The position numbers were made by a program, and so were the translations under genes. From NCBI RefSeq assembly GCF_039939195.1, contig NZ_JBDUUH010000002.1, positions 1 through 64,000 of the forward strand: a DNA stretch of 64,000 nt, given 5' to 3'. Every line of letters starts with the position of its first letter. Within the stretch, counting starts at the first letter, position 1. Below the pieces are notes generated by a model, which did no database searches, had not been told where the DNA came from, and saw nothing but the letters and a program-made list of their open reading frames with translations. Positions 24,136 to 33,192 of the stretch are shown piece by piece. The DNA is from Foliimonas ilicis. Its GTDB lineage: Bacteria > Pseudomonadota > Alphaproteobacteria > Rhizobiales > Rhizobiaceae.

Positions 24136-24501
24136 TCAATTCCAGTAGGGCTCGACCTTGTAATATTCGTATGACTCGTCGCGGGCATTCAGCCCGTCAT
24201 TGCCGGTTAACTCGTCGATCGAGTGCGCGGGTGCTGCCTTGAGCTGTTCCTGGGAGAAGGGAACGACGTAGCCGCCACGCTCCTTCTCGTAGTCCAGCGA
24301 AGCCCACGGAACGGCGTGATACTTTTCACCGATTCCCAGGAAGCCGCCGAAACCGACCACCGCGAACATGATGCCATTGCTGGTCTTGTCCAGCATCACG
24401 TCTTCGATGCTGCCAATGCTTTCGCCAGCCGTATTATAGACCGACGTGCCGATTACGCGCGATGCGCGAATGGCGTCTGTATGTCCTGTCGCTGTCGTCA
24501 T
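24136..24501 (-). CDS. PRC-barrel domain protein
   Basis: A 121-residue protein with a PRC-barrel (residues about 10-90): SRVIGTSVYNTAGESIGSIEDVMLDK, then FAVVGFGGFLGIGEKYHAVPW, the usual two halves. Related Rhizobiales proteins are annotated photosystem reaction centre H-subunit-like; they bind small molecules or RNA and many are stress-induced, but the role is unknown. ATG 24501 has GAGGAGA before it. It is bounded by its own terminator and a short gap after kdsA, so it is probably a single-gene unit. Confidence 0.88.
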   Translation of the reverse strand: MTTATGHTDAIRASRVIGTSVYNTAGESIGSIEDVMLDKTSNGIMFAVVGFGGFLGIGEKYHAVPWASLDYEKERGGYVVPFSQEQLKAAPAHSIDELTGNDGLNARDESYEYYKVEPYWN

Positions 24502-24580
24502 GTTTCGTCTCCTCATATTCCAGAATTGGATATGGAGGAAATGGGTGCCGGCAGCGAAGGTTCCGACTTTTATCAGGCCG

Positions 24581-25432
24581 TCAGTTCGATTTGGCGATCC
24601 GGTCGAACGCGATAAGGCGCTCAAGCAATGCCGGTAGGTCCTTGAGCGGTATCATGTTCGGGCCATCCGACGATGTCGAATTATCCGGATCCTGATGCGT
24701 CTCGATGAACACACCGGCGACCCCGACAGCGACAGCAGCACGGGCCAAGGTTTCCACAAAGCGGCGCTCACCACCCGATGTCGCGCCCTGCCCGCCCGGC
24801 TGCTGGACGGAATGGGTCGCATCGAAGATTACCGGCGCGCCGATCTCGGCCATGATCGGCAGCGCGCGCATGTCAGAGACGAGTGTGTTGTAGCCAAAGG
24901 AAGCGCCGCGTTCGGTGACCAGGACATTGGCGTTGCCCGAACCGGTGACTTTGGCCACCACATTTTTCATGTCCCACGGAGCGAGGAACTGCCCTTTCTT
25001 CACATTCACCACCTTGCCCGTATTGGCAGCGGCGATGAGAAGGTCAGTCTGGCGCGACAGGAACGCCGGGATCTGCAGAACATCGACATGCGGGGCGACA
25101 ATCCGGCATTGCTCTTCGGAATGCACATCGGTCAGCACCGGCAGGCCGAACTCCTTGCGCAGATCATCGAACACCGGCAGCGCTGCGTCGAGCCCAGCCC
25201 CACGCGTCGAGGACAGCGAGGTGCGATTGGCCTTATCGTAGCTCGTTTTATAGACGAGGCCGATGCCGAGCTTCGTCGTCAATTCCTTGAGAGCGCCTGC
25301 CATATCGAACGCATGCTGACGCGATTCGAGTTGGCATGGACCCGCAATAAGGGTGAGAGGCATCGTATTTGAAAACGAAACGTTGCCTGCCTTCACAATT
25401 GGGTTCGGCTTGTCGGAGTTGATCGCGTTCAT
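24581..25432 (-). CDS. kdsA: KdsA, 3-deoxy-D-manno-octulosonate 8-phosphate synthase
   Basis: A 283-residue aldolase-fold enzyme that condenses PEP with arabinose-5-phosphate to make KDO-8-phosphate for the LPS inner core. Diagnostic segments are LIAGPCQLES, YKTSYDKANRTS, LTDVHSEEQC, PAFLSRQTDLL and FDATHSVQQPGG. It starts within the stop of the upstream VOC gene (AAATGA overlap of four bases). It complements the lipid A genes lpxD to lpxB in this window. Confidence 0.96.
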   Translation of the reverse strand: MNAINSDKPNPIVKAGNVSFSNTMPLTLIAGPCQLESRQHAFDMAGALKELTTKLGIGLVYKTSYDKANRTSLSSTRGAGLDAALPVFDDLRKEFGLPVLTDVHSEEQCRIVAPHVDVLQIPAFLSRQTDLLIAAANTGKVVNVKKGQFLAPWDMKNVVAKVTGSGNANVLVTERGASFGYNTLVSDMRALPIMAEIGAPVIFDATHSVQQPGGQGATSGGERRFVETLARAAVAVGVAGVFIETHQDPDNSTSSDGPNMIPLKDLPALLERLIAFDRIAKSN

Positions 25433-26295
25433 TTGTTTTCCTCGAAGATTATATGTGCGCCTTGTCCCGGTGCGCTCGGCACGAGAATAAAATCGGTCGC
25501 CTTGTGATTGTCCACGCCGTTTCGTGCCAGCAGTGTATGCGTCGCGTTCATATCAGCCACGCCAAATCTGATAGCTGAGAACACCAATTCGTCAGATTTC
25601 GGAGACGCTACGCCATAGCGTTCAAAAAACGCCTCCGCATTCAGAACAGTCAGTTCCGTATTGGGCAAAAGCGTCGTGTTGGCTGCAAATTTCTGGCCGC
25701 CAGCCGCAACAGTCAAAAACTCGGATGACTTTTCAGGTGTAGCGCTTACCGCCACAACGCCTTTGATGCGCATCACGCCGTTTCCGTGGCGCTCCAGTTC
25801 CGACTTGTCGACCTTTGGGACGTTGACGCGCTGGCAGGCAAAAGCAAAAGCATCCTGGGATTTTTCGTCAGCGGCAAATGCCAGCTTGAACGAGGCTTTG
25901 TCCTTAGCGCCGCTTGCATCGACAAAATCGCGCGAGAAGAACAGGATTTCTCCAGCCGAAACTCCTGCTTTCACGAAACGAGCGTGATCTGCGTCGGCAT
26001 CTTCGGTTCCCAACACAAGTGCGGAGAAACCGTTGTCACCATTGCGGCTGCGAAACAACTTGTCCCGCTCTACGAATACATTGCCTTCTTTTGCCGCCTG
26101 CTCCGCCTTGTCGGCATCGCCAATGGCCAGCGGCTCGATGAATGTGCCGTCCGAAAAATAGACGCAGCAATTGATCGTACCGAACGGATGCTCGCCTCGC
26201 GGCGAAACCGTAAATCCCAAGGCAGTCAAACGCGCACGCGCCTCGTCCAGAGACGCGCAGGGCAGAACAAGATGATCGAGCGGATGAAGTTTCAT
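25429..26295 (-). CDS. VOC-superfamily protein (Glyoxalase_3-like)
   Basis: A 288-residue protein beginning LDHLVLPCASLDEARARLTALGFTVSPRGEHP (in outline), the signature of the Glyoxalase_3 branch of the vicinal-oxygen-chelate fold. A second VOC half follows from about residue 160 (GVVAVSATPEKSSEFL). The reaction is unknown. It is coupled to kdsA by a four-base overlap, a conserved pairing I would expect in close relatives, but no direct link to KDO synthesis can be read from the sequence. Confidence 0.85.
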   Translation of the reverse strand: MKLHPLDHLVLPCASLDEARARLTALGFTVSPRGEHPFGTINCCVYFSDGTFIEPLAIGDADKAEQAAKEGNVFVERDKLFRSRNGDNGFSALVLGTEDADADHARFVKAGVSAGEILFFSRDFVDASGAKDKASFKLAFAADEKSQDAFAFACQRVNVPKVDKSELERHGNGVMRIKGVVAVSATPEKSSEFLTVAAGGQKFAANTTLLPNTELTVLNAEAFFERYGVASPKSDELVFSAIRFGVADMNATHTLLARNGVDNHKATDFILVPSAPGQGAHIIFEENK

Positions 26296-26347
26296 GGGCG
26301 TCTGATTTGCAGCAAAATCGGCACGCGCACAAGCGCCGCAGTCTCAA

Positions 26348-26830
26348 TCATCGTGCCAGAACCAGTGCCCAGTAACGGCGATCGCTTCCGGGGCTTTCAT
26401 AGGCATAAGCCAGGCCGAAGCGCCCGAAACGGCCGTCCAGCATGTTTCGGCGATGCCCTTGCGAGTCCATCCACATCGAGAAGACGCGGGCTGGTTCCAT
26501 GCGTCCATGCGCAAGATTTTCAGCCGCCGCGCCGTCGATGTCATTGCTTTTCATGCGCGTCGCGAAATCGCGACGCCATCCGGTCGAATGCGTCATACGG
26601 CCTGCTGCGGCCATATACTTGGCTTGTTCCAACGCTGCTTTTTCGAGCTGGCGATCTGGCGTGAGCGACGACAGGCCGCTCGAAGACCGGATGGATGCGA
26701 GGTAGGCTACGCCGCTTGAGGACGCTCCTGCTGCTCCACCCGGACTCTGCGCCGTCTGGCAACCGACGAGCAGCGCGAAACCAATCAGACTTACGAATTT
26801 CACGAGAAAAGCGCCGATATTCCTGGTCAA
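26348..26830 (-). CDS. CAP/SCP-domain lipoprotein
   Basis: A 160-residue protein with a lipoprotein signal (hydrophobic FVSLIGFALLVGC, lipid-acceptor Cys about residue 24) followed by a compact CAP domain: MTHSTGWRRDFATRM, ENLAHG, and SQGHRRNML. The pattern of His, Glu and His residues forming the CAP cavity is kept. Bacterial CAP proteins are extracytoplasmic and mostly uncharacterised. The start is TTG 26830 with AAAGGGCG upstream; a GTG at codon 10 is an alternative. It lies about 80 bases after pyrG. Confidence 0.82.
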   Translation of the reverse strand: MTRNIGAFLVKFVSLIGFALLVGCQTAQSPGGAAGASSSGVAYLASIRSSSGLSSLTPDRQLEKAALEQAKYMAAAGRMTHSTGWRRDFATRMKSNDIDGAAAENLAHGRMEPARVFSMWMDSQGHRRNMLDGRFGRFGLAYAYESPGSDRRYWALVLAR

Positions 26831-26910
26831 GATTCGCCCTTTCGCGAATATTTCCGTATTTTCGGGCGCTTTCTCGATCTGACTTGCGGCTTTTTTGAGT
26901 GCCGAACGGT

Positions 26911-28539
26911 TTAAACGAGGCGGCTCTGTTCCACGGCAGCCTCGATGAAGCTCGCAAACAGCGGGTGCGGATCAAGCGGACGGCTCTTCAGTTCAGGATG
27001 GTACTGAACGCCGATGAACCATGGGTGATCGGGATACTCGACGGTTTCGGGCAGCACGCCATCTGGCGACATGCCCGCGAAAACCAGACCGCAATCTTCC
27101 AGCCGTTCCTTGTAGTCGATATTGACCTCATAACGGTGGCGGTGGCGCTCGGAAATGGATGTATCGCCGTAAATCTCCGCGATCTTCGAGCCTTCGCTCA
27201 GCGTGGCGTCATACGCGCCAAGCCGCATCGTGCCGCCAAGATCGCCTGCCGACTGGCGCTTTTCGAGCATGTTGCCCTTCAGCCATTCCGTCATCAGGCC
27301 AACGACAGGCTCCTCGGTCGGACCAAACTCCGATGATGACGCATGCGAAACGCCGGCAAGCGACCGTGCAGCTTCGATGCAGGCCATCTGCATGCCGAAG
27401 CAGATGCCGAAATATGGCACCTTGCGTTCGCGAGCGAATTTCGCCGCCAATATCTTGCCTTCCGATCCACGCTCACCGAAACCGCCGGGAACGAGAATGC
27501 CGTGGACTTTTTCAAGCCAGGGCGACGGATCTTCCTTTTCGAAGACCTCGGATTCGATCCAGTCGAGCTTCACCTTCACGCGGTTCGCAAGTCCGCCGTG
27601 AGACAGCGCTTCGATCAGTGATTTATACGCGTCTTTCAGACCCGTATATTTGCCGACGATGGCGATGGTGACTTCGCCTTCAGGATTGTGAATGCGCTGG
27701 GAAACTTCCTGCCATGCATCGAGCCTTGGCTTGGGCGCCGGATCGATGCCGAAAGCGGCAAGCACTTCCGAATCGAGGCCTTCCTTGTGATAGGCCAGCG
27801 GCACATCATAGATGTGGCCGACGTCGAGAGCCTGAATGACTGCCGATTCGCGTACGTTGCAGAACAACGAAAGCTTACGGCGCTCTTCCTTGGGGATCGC
27901 CCGGTCGGCGCGCACCAACAGAATGTCCGGCGCAATGCCGATCGAGCGAAGTTCCTTGACCGAATGCTGGGTCGGCTTGGTCTTCAACTCACCCGCAGTC
28001 GGAATGTAAGGCATTAGCGTCAGATGCACGTAGACGGCATTGTTGCGCGGCAGATCGTTGCCAAGCTGTCTGATCGCCTCGAGGAACGGCATTGCCTCGA
28101 TGTCGCCCACCGTGCCGCCGATTTCGCACAGCACGAAATCATAATCTTCATTGCCGCCCAGAACGAAATTCTTGATCTCGTCGGTGACGTGCGGAATGAC
28201 CTGCACGGTCGCGCCGAGATAATCGCCGCGGCGCTCGCGCTCGATGATGTTCTTGTAAATGCGGCCAGTGGTGATGTTGTCGCTTTGGTTCGCCGAGCGG
28301 CCCGTGAAGCGCTCATAGTGGCCGAGATCCAGATCGGTCTCAGCGCCATCGTCCGTCACGAACACTTCGCCATGCTGGTAAGGCGACATCGTTCCGGGAT
28401 CGACATTGAGATAGGGATCGAGTTTTCGGATGCGTACGCGGTAACCGCGTGCCTGCAAGAGTGCACCGAGTGCTGCTGCGGCTATGCCTTTTCCAAGGGA
28501 AGAAACCACGCCGCCAGTTATAAATACATATCGCGCCAT
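26911..28539 (-). CDS. pyrG: PyrG, CTP synthase
   Basis: A 542-residue enzyme that aminates UTP to CTP using glutamine. The amidoligase domain opens with YVFITGGVVSSLGKGI and carries SPYQHGEVFVTDDGAETDLDLGHYERF in outline. The class I glutamine amidotransferase domain has the nucleophile Cys in YFGICFGMQ and the HPEL histidine motif near the end. ATG 28539 gives the family start; a second ATG three codons upstream (28548) is also possible. Tandem terminators upstream separate it from the L,D-transpeptidase. Confidence 0.97.
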   Translation of the reverse strand: MARYVFITGGVVSSLGKGIAAAALGALLQARGYRVRIRKLDPYLNVDPGTMSPYQHGEVFVTDDGAETDLDLGHYERFTGRSANQSDNITTGRIYKNIIERERRGDYLGATVQVIPHVTDEIKNFVLGGNEDYDFVLCEIGGTVGDIEAMPFLEAIRQLGNDLPRNNAVYVHLTLMPYIPTAGELKTKPTQHSVKELRSIGIAPDILLVRADRAIPKEERRKLSLFCNVRESAVIQALDVGHIYDVPLAYHKEGLDSEVLAAFGIDPAPKPRLDAWQEVSQRIHNPEGEVTIAIVGKYTGLKDAYKSLIEALSHGGLANRVKVKLDWIESEVFEKEDPSPWLEKVHGILVPGGFGERGSEGKILAAKFARERKVPYFGICFGMQMACIEAARSLAGVSHASSSEFGPTEEPVVGLMTEWLKGNMLEKRQSAGDLGGTMRLGAYDATLSEGSKIAEIYGDTSISERHRHRYEVNIDYKERLEDCGLVFAGMSPDGVLPETVEYPDHPWFIGVQYHPELKSRPLDPHPLFASFIEAAVEQSRLV

Positions 28540-28580
28540 GGGATTCATCGCTTATCGCTGTGGAATTGATTCCGCTAGTG

Positions 28581-28623
28581 AAAAAAGTGCCGGACGGCAG
28601 TTTTCTTTTGGATTGTCCGGCAC
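28581..28623 (-). terminator. Rho-independent terminator upstream of pyrG (distal of two)
   Basis: On the minus strand GTGCCGGAC (28623-28615), a 19-base loop, GTCCGGCAC (28595-28587), then six T (28586-28581). The 9-bp stem is perfect. Confidence 0.7.
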
Positions 28624-28633
28624 ACGAAAAAGA

Positions 28634-28656
28634 AAAGGCCGGAGAATCCGGCCTTT
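28634..28656 (-). terminator. Rho-independent terminator of the L,D-transpeptidase gene
   Basis: AAAGGCCGGA (28634-28643), loop GAA, TCCGGCCTTT (28647-28656), a perfect 10-bp stem. On the minus strand it is followed by TCTTTTTC, and it lies about 50 bases past the stop. A weaker hairpin, GCAGAAA/TTTCTGC (28672-28696), precedes it. Confidence 0.85.
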
Positions 28657-28703
28657 CCCGTAGATAGGTTGGCAGAAAGCCCGAAAGCATTTCTGCCCGA
28701 AAA

Positions 28704-29636
28704 TTACATCACGACGACTTCCGTGCCCATTTTGACGCGGCTGTAGAGATCCATGACATGGTCGTTGACCATGCGGAAACAGCCATTCGATGAATTCGTA
28801 CCGATCGTCTGAGGCTGGTTCGTGCCGTGGATGCGTATATGGGTGTCTTTTTTGCCCTGGTAAAGATAGATCGCGCGTGCGCCCAAAGGATTTTCTGGCC
28901 CGCCGTTCATTCCGTCCTTGTACTGGCCGTATTTCTTGGGCTCGCGTTTCTGCATATCGGCTGTCGGAATCCAGCGCGGCCATTCCTGCTTGTCGCCAAC
29001 GACTGCCGCCCCCTTGAATTCAAGACCTTCCTTGCCGACTGCGATCGCATAGCGGCGCGCCGAACGGGATGATTCGACCAGATAGAGATAGCGCGACTGC
29101 GTATCCACGACGATCGTTCCCGGCTTGTAACCGGAGAACGGAACCGACTGCGGCAGGAAGTCGGCTTTCACGTTAAAACGCTTTGCTGCCTGTTTCTGCT
29201 CAAGAACGGCATCAAGCGCCTGCGTTTGCGGAAGCATCCGGGGCTGCTGCGGCTTTATTGCGCCACCGAACAGGCCGGCAAAAAGTCCACCGGCCGGGCG
29301 AACAGGCTGCCCGCGCTGCTCGCTGCGCAACTCGCCATTATTGCCTCGTGCGGCAACTTCGGTGGGTGCCTGCATTGGCACGGCCTTTGCAAAGGCTGCG
29401 GCTTCTTTCTTCGCCTTAGCTGCAGCGGCAGCTTTGCGCTGCTCTGCGCGCGTGGCTTTCTCGGAAAGCTTCTTGCTGCCGGGCTTTTGTGCCTCAGTCG
29501 CCTTGGCTTTCTCGGCAGCGGCCCTGTCGGCCTTGGAAGGGAAAAGATAAGTTTTGGTAGGCGCTTCGGCGTAGGTAACCGAACTCATACCCAGCATCGC
29601 GCAGATGCCGAGGAAAACGAGGCTGCGAATTCGCAT
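28704..29636 (-). CDS. L,D-transpeptidase (YkuD domain), periplasmic
   Basis: A 310-residue exported protein: signal peptide (LVFLGICAMLGMSSVTYA), an Ala/Lys-rich low-complexity region (about 35-90), and a YkuD catalytic domain from about residue 170. The active-site motif is HGTN (H270) followed by SSNGCFRM with C286. Such enzymes make 3-3 cross-links in peptidoglycan or attach proteins to it; in Brucella relatives some L,D-transpeptidases link outer-membrane proteins to peptidoglycan. ATG 29636 gives the signal peptide; the frame is open 35 codons further but that part looks non-coding. About 185 bases separate it from secG. Confidence 0.92.
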   Translation of the reverse strand: MRIRSLVFLGICAMLGMSSVTYAEAPTKTYLFPSKADRAAAEKAKATEAQKPGSKKLSEKATRAEQRKAAAAAKAKKEAAAFAKAVPMQAPTEVAARGNNGELRSEQRGQPVRPAGGLFAGLFGGAIKPQQPRMLPQTQALDAVLEQKQAAKRFNVKADFLPQSVPFSGYKPGTIVVDTQSRYLYLVESSRSARRYAIAVGKEGLEFKGAAVVGDKQEWPRWIPTADMQKREPKKYGQYKDGMNGGPENPLGARAIYLYQGKKDTHIRIHGTNQPQTIGTNSSNGCFRMVNDHVMDLYSRVKMGTEVVVM

Positions 29637-29821
29637 TTTGATTGTCCCGATAACGATAAAGATCGGCAACGGGATTTTCGATGCTTCGCCCAGCCCTTGC
29701 CGCCAACGAATCCTATACGCCCGGGTCAGTTCGACCCTCAAGTAGAACGAAGGTCAAACGAAGTTCAGGCGAACGCATTTTCAGGAACTGTGTTCAAAGA
29801 ACAACAACTCCTGATGCGCGC

Positions 29822-30232
29822 TTACTGGTTCGGAACCTGCGGTTCTGCTGGAGCAGCCGGTGCTGCTGGCAAAGCTTCACCTGCCGGAGCGGGCGCTGTC
29901 GGCGCAGCAGGCGTTTCGCCGCCAAGCTGATCGAGAACGCCATTGCCGCTGCCCTGACCACCCGTTTGACCCTGAGTCGCCGGAACGCGGTCGAGAATGT
30001 CGATCCGACTCTCGCTATAACGCGCCATCACCGAGAGAATCAGTGAGGTCGCGAAAAATGCCGCTGCCAGAATGGCCGTCGCACGCGTTAGCGCGTTGGC
30101 TGCACCGCGTGCTGTCATGAAGCCGGAGCCGCCGCCAATCCCCAAGCCGCCGCCTTCAGAGCGCTGCAGAAGCACCACTCCAACAAGGGCGAGCACGACC
30201 ATGAGATGGATTACGATCAGAATGGTTTCCAT
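29822..30232 (-). CDS. secG: SecG, protein-export translocase subunit
   Basis: A 136-residue protein with two membrane helices (TILIVIHLMVVLALVGVVLLQ and ATAILAAAFFATSLIL) separated by the family loop RSEGGGLGIGGGSGF. The C-terminal 50 residues are Gln/Gly/Pro/Ala-rich, the usual low-complexity tail in Rhizobiales. It assists SecYE in pre-protein translocation. It follows tpiA on the same strand by about 140 bases, the common tpiA-secG order. Confidence 0.94.
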   Translation of the reverse strand: METILIVIHLMVVLALVGVVLLQRSEGGGLGIGGGSGFMTARGAANALTRATAILAAAFFATSLILSVMARYSESRIDILDRVPATQGQTGGQGSGNGVLDQLGGETPAAPTAPAPAGEALPAAPAAPAEPQVPNQ

Positions 30233-30373
30233 GGCGGGTTCCGGCTGGGTTTGTTACGTGGGACTCAAAAGCCCTGGACTTGGACGCGGCTCAATACAAT
30301 GCTTTTGCCGCATTTCCAAGCCCATGACGGAATATGGGCGCTGCCGCCTCGTTTGCAAGCAGCAAAGGCGCCG

Positions 30374-31138
30374 TCATATTGAACGATAAGCCTCGGCGAT
30401 ACCGAGGAAATCCGCGGATTTCAGGCTTGCACCGCCGACGAGCGCGCCATCCACATTGTCTATGGACAGCAATTCGACCGCATTGGACGGCTTTACCGAT
30501 CCACCATAGAGAATGCGCATTTTTGCAGCTTCTGCGCCGAGCTTTTCGGTAAGTCGGCTGCGAATATGCGCATGCGCTTCGGCCACATCGCCGGCTGTCG
30601 GCGTCAAGCCAGTACCGATTGCCCAGACCGGTTCGTAGGCGATGACAGCATTAGCGGCAGTCGCCTCACCCGGAACCGAGCCCTCAATCTGCGAAGACAG
30701 CACATCGAGCGTCCTGCCGGATTCGCGCTGCGCCTTGGTTTCGCCAACGCAAATGATAGCGGTCAAACCGGCACGCCATGCGGCCTTTGCCTTGTTCGCC
30801 ACGGCCTCATCGCTTTCGCCATAATCCGTCCGGCGTTCAGAATGACCGACGATGACGTGCGATGCACCAGCGTCCTTCAACATCTCTGCCGAAATGTCTC
30901 CGGTATGCGCTCCGCTCTCATTCGCATGGCAATCCTGCCCGCCCGCCTTGACCGGTGTCGAGGACAGCGCTTCGGCTGCTTTTGCAAGAAGCGTCGAAGG
31001 GACGCAGATCAGCGCATCCGTTTCGGCATCGAGGCCGCTCATGAAACCATGGCCGATCTCGCGCAATTCGTTAAGCGATGCCGTCAGCCCGTTCATTTTC
31101 CAATTGCCTGCAACCAGAGGCCGAATTCCTTGGGTCAT
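30374..31138 (-). CDS. tpiA: TpiA, triose-phosphate isomerase
   Basis: A 254-residue TIM-barrel enzyme interconverting DHAP and glyceraldehyde-3-phosphate. The substrate-binding GNWKMNG (K14), the electrophile H99 in VIVGHSERR and the base E169 in AYEPVWAIGTG are in place. ATG 31138 (MTQGI) is preceded by AAGGAAAAC; the frame is open 28 codons upstream without homology. It is divergent from the PpiD-like gene, with about 160 bases between them. Confidence 0.97.
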   Translation of the reverse strand: MTQGIRPLVAGNWKMNGLTASLNELREIGHGFMSGLDAETDALICVPSTLLAKAAEALSSTPVKAGGQDCHANESGAHTGDISAEMLKDAGASHVIVGHSERRTDYGESDEAVANKAKAAWRAGLTAIICVGETKAQRESGRTLDVLSSQIEGSVPGEATAANAVIAYEPVWAIGTGLTPTAGDVAEAHAHIRSRLTEKLGAEAAKMRILYGGSVKPSNAVELLSIDNVDGALVGGASLKSADFLGIAEAYRSI

Positions 31139-31301
31139 GAATTGTTTTCCTTCAAAATTGGAGGAGAAGTTCTGAAAATCGTGCCCCTCACTATCAAAAA
31201 CAGGCCACAAAGCAATCGACACTAGCTTGCAAGGACGCTATTGCCCTTGGGCAACACGACCCGCGGAAACTCGCGCAAGGCAACCGAAACCGGAACGTAT
31301 A

Positions 31302-33188
31302 ATGCTGACAACGTTGAGAAGTGCTGCTGGAACCTGGGTAGCCAAACTGCTCCTTATGATGCTCGTCCTGAGCTTCGCTGTTTGGGGAATCTCGGGCTCC
31401 GTCAACGACCAGATGGGCGGCAAGGTAATTACTGCCGGCAAAACATCGGTTTCAGTCATGGAATATCGCCTTGCCTATGACCGGCAGCTCAGCATTCTTT
31501 CGCAGCAATTCGGCCAGCGCATTTCGCGTGATCAGGCTCGCGCTTTCGGCATCGACAATCAGGTGCTCGGCCAATTGGTCGCAGGCGCCGTGCTGGACGA
31601 GCAGGCGCGCAAGCTTGGTCTTGGCCTTTCCAAAGACCGCATCGCGCATCTGACGCGTCAGGACCCGGCGTTTCAGGGACCGGACGGCCAGTTCAATCGC
31701 CAGCAGTTCGATTATGTGCTTCAGCAGGTCGGCATGAGGCCGGACGATTATTTCGACAATCGTGCACAGGTTGCCGTGCGCCAGCAGATCGTCGAAGCCG
31801 TCTCCGATGGCATGCAGGCTCCCGATGCATTCCTTCGCGCAGTGGCGCTTTATCGCGGTGAAGACCGTACGGCGGATTATATCGTGTTGCCGCGCTCGCT
31901 GGTCGAGCCCATCGATGAGCCTTCCAACGAGGTCCTGACGAAATACTTTGAGGACAATCTCAAAACCTACTCGGCGCCCGAATATCGCAAATTCGCCTAT
32001 GTGAAGCTTGAGCCGGAAGATGCAGCACAACCGAATGCGGTGACGGATCAGGAAATTCAGGAAAACTACGACGCCAACAAGGCGCGGTTCACGACGCCGG
32101 AAACCCGCACGATCCAGCAGCTCGTTTTCGCTTCGGAAGACGCGGCAAACGCAGCTCTTGCTTCCATAAAGAGCGGTGCGACCTTCGATCAGGTCATGAC
32201 TGGCGAAGGCAAGACCGAGGCAGATGTGTCTCTCGGCACGGTTTCCAAGGACAAGGTGGCAGACTCTGCGATCGCAGATGCCGCTTTTGCGCTTTCGGCC
32301 AATGAAGTGAGCCAGGTCGTCAAAGGTAGTTTCGGTCCGGTGCTTTTGCGCGTGACCGCCATCACGCCGGAAGTCGTCAAGCCATTGGCCGAAGTCAGCA
32401 ACGAGATTCGCCAGCAGATCGCAATCTCGGAAGCCAGCCGCAATCTCGTTCAGGTGCACGATGCATATGAAGATGCGCGCGCCAATGGCGAAACCATGCA
32501 GGAAGCGGCAGGCAAGCTCGATCTCGAAATCGTAACCGTCGAAGCGATGGATCGTGCCGGACAACGTCCGGATGGCAGCGTCGTCAATGATCTGCCGCAG
32601 TCACGCGAACTCGTTCAGGCCGTGTTCGAGGGGGACCAGGGCATGGAAAATCCGCCCGTCAACATCGGCGCCAGCGGTTATGTGTTCTACGAAATCGAAG
32701 ACGTCGTTGCGCCCCGCGACCGCACGCTGGACGAAGTCCGCGACCGCGTCGTCACCGATTGGAAGAACGCGGAAGCCGAATCGCGCCTCCTTGCAAAGGC
32801 TACCGAACTCGAAAAACGCGTCACGGACGGGACTTCGCTGGACGACATCGCGACCGAGCTGTCGCTTGAAAAGCAGACCAAGCGCGGCCTGCGCCGCCAG
32901 GCCGATGATGGTGATATCGGTCGCGACGGTGTCACGGCTGCGTTCGCAGTCAAGGAAGGCGGCGTGGACGTGATTTCCGCACCGACCGGCAATGCGAAGA
33001 TCCTGTTCAAGGTGACAGAAGTCTTCGAACCAGCCGGCGCGGATGCAAACAGCGTCGCGGAAACCGATCGCAACAATTTCGCCTCCGGCATGTCGGACGA
33101 TGTTCTCGATCAGCTCGTTGCACGCCTTCAATCGCAGTATGAGGTTCAAACGAACCGTACCGCGATCGATCAGGCTCTCTCATTCTGA
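31302..33188 (+). CDS. PpiD-like peptidyl-prolyl cis-trans isomerase, membrane-anchored
   Basis: A 628-residue periplasmic foldase: one N-terminal membrane helix (VAKLLLMMLVLSFAVWGI), a SurA_N-type chaperone region (about 35-200), a central parvulin-like domain (about 240-370, ETRTIQQLVFASEDAA to PVLLRVTAITPE) and a C-terminal region resembling a second, degenerate parvulin. It would help newly exported outer-membrane proteins fold, the substrates of BamA. ATG 31302 gives the membrane anchor; the open frame begins 25 codons earlier. It is followed after four bases by trpD. Confidence 0.92.
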   Translation: MLTTLRSAAGTWVAKLLLMMLVLSFAVWGISGSVNDQMGGKVITAGKTSVSVMEYRLAYDRQLSILSQQFGQRISRDQARAFGIDNQVLGQLVAGAVLDEQARKLGLGLSKDRIAHLTRQDPAFQGPDGQFNRQQFDYVLQQVGMRPDDYFDNRAQVAVRQQIVEAVSDGMQAPDAFLRAVALYRGEDRTADYIVLPRSLVEPIDEPSNEVLTKYFEDNLKTYSAPEYRKFAYVKLEPEDAAQPNAVTDQEIQENYDANKARFTTPETRTIQQLVFASEDAANAALASIKSGATFDQVMTGEGKTEADVSLGTVSKDKVADSAIADAAFALSANEVSQVVKGSFGPVLLRVTAITPEVVKPLAEVSNEIRQQIAISEASRNLVQVHDAYEDARANGETMQEAAGKLDLEIVTVEAMDRAGQRPDGSVVNDLPQSRELVQAVFEGDQGMENPPVNIGASGYVFYEIEDVVAPRDRTLDEVRDRVVTDWKNAEAESRLLAKATELEKRVTDGTSLDDIATELSLEKQTKRGLRRQADDGDIGRDGVTAAFAVKEGGVDVISAPTGNAKILFKVTEVFEPAGADANSVAETDRNNFASGMSDDVLDQLVARLQSQYEVQTNRTAIDQALSF

Positions 33189-33192
33189 TCCG

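Noticed and set aside
31241..31254. TTGCCCTTGGGCAA palindrome between tpiA and the PpiD-like gene
   Set aside because: Only 6+6 bases with a 2-base centre; such short palindromes occur by chance, and no second copy was seen nearby.
31452..32564. 370-codon open frame on the minus strand opposite the PpiD-like gene
   Set aside because: No start context or motif, and full overlap with a recognisable foldase gene.
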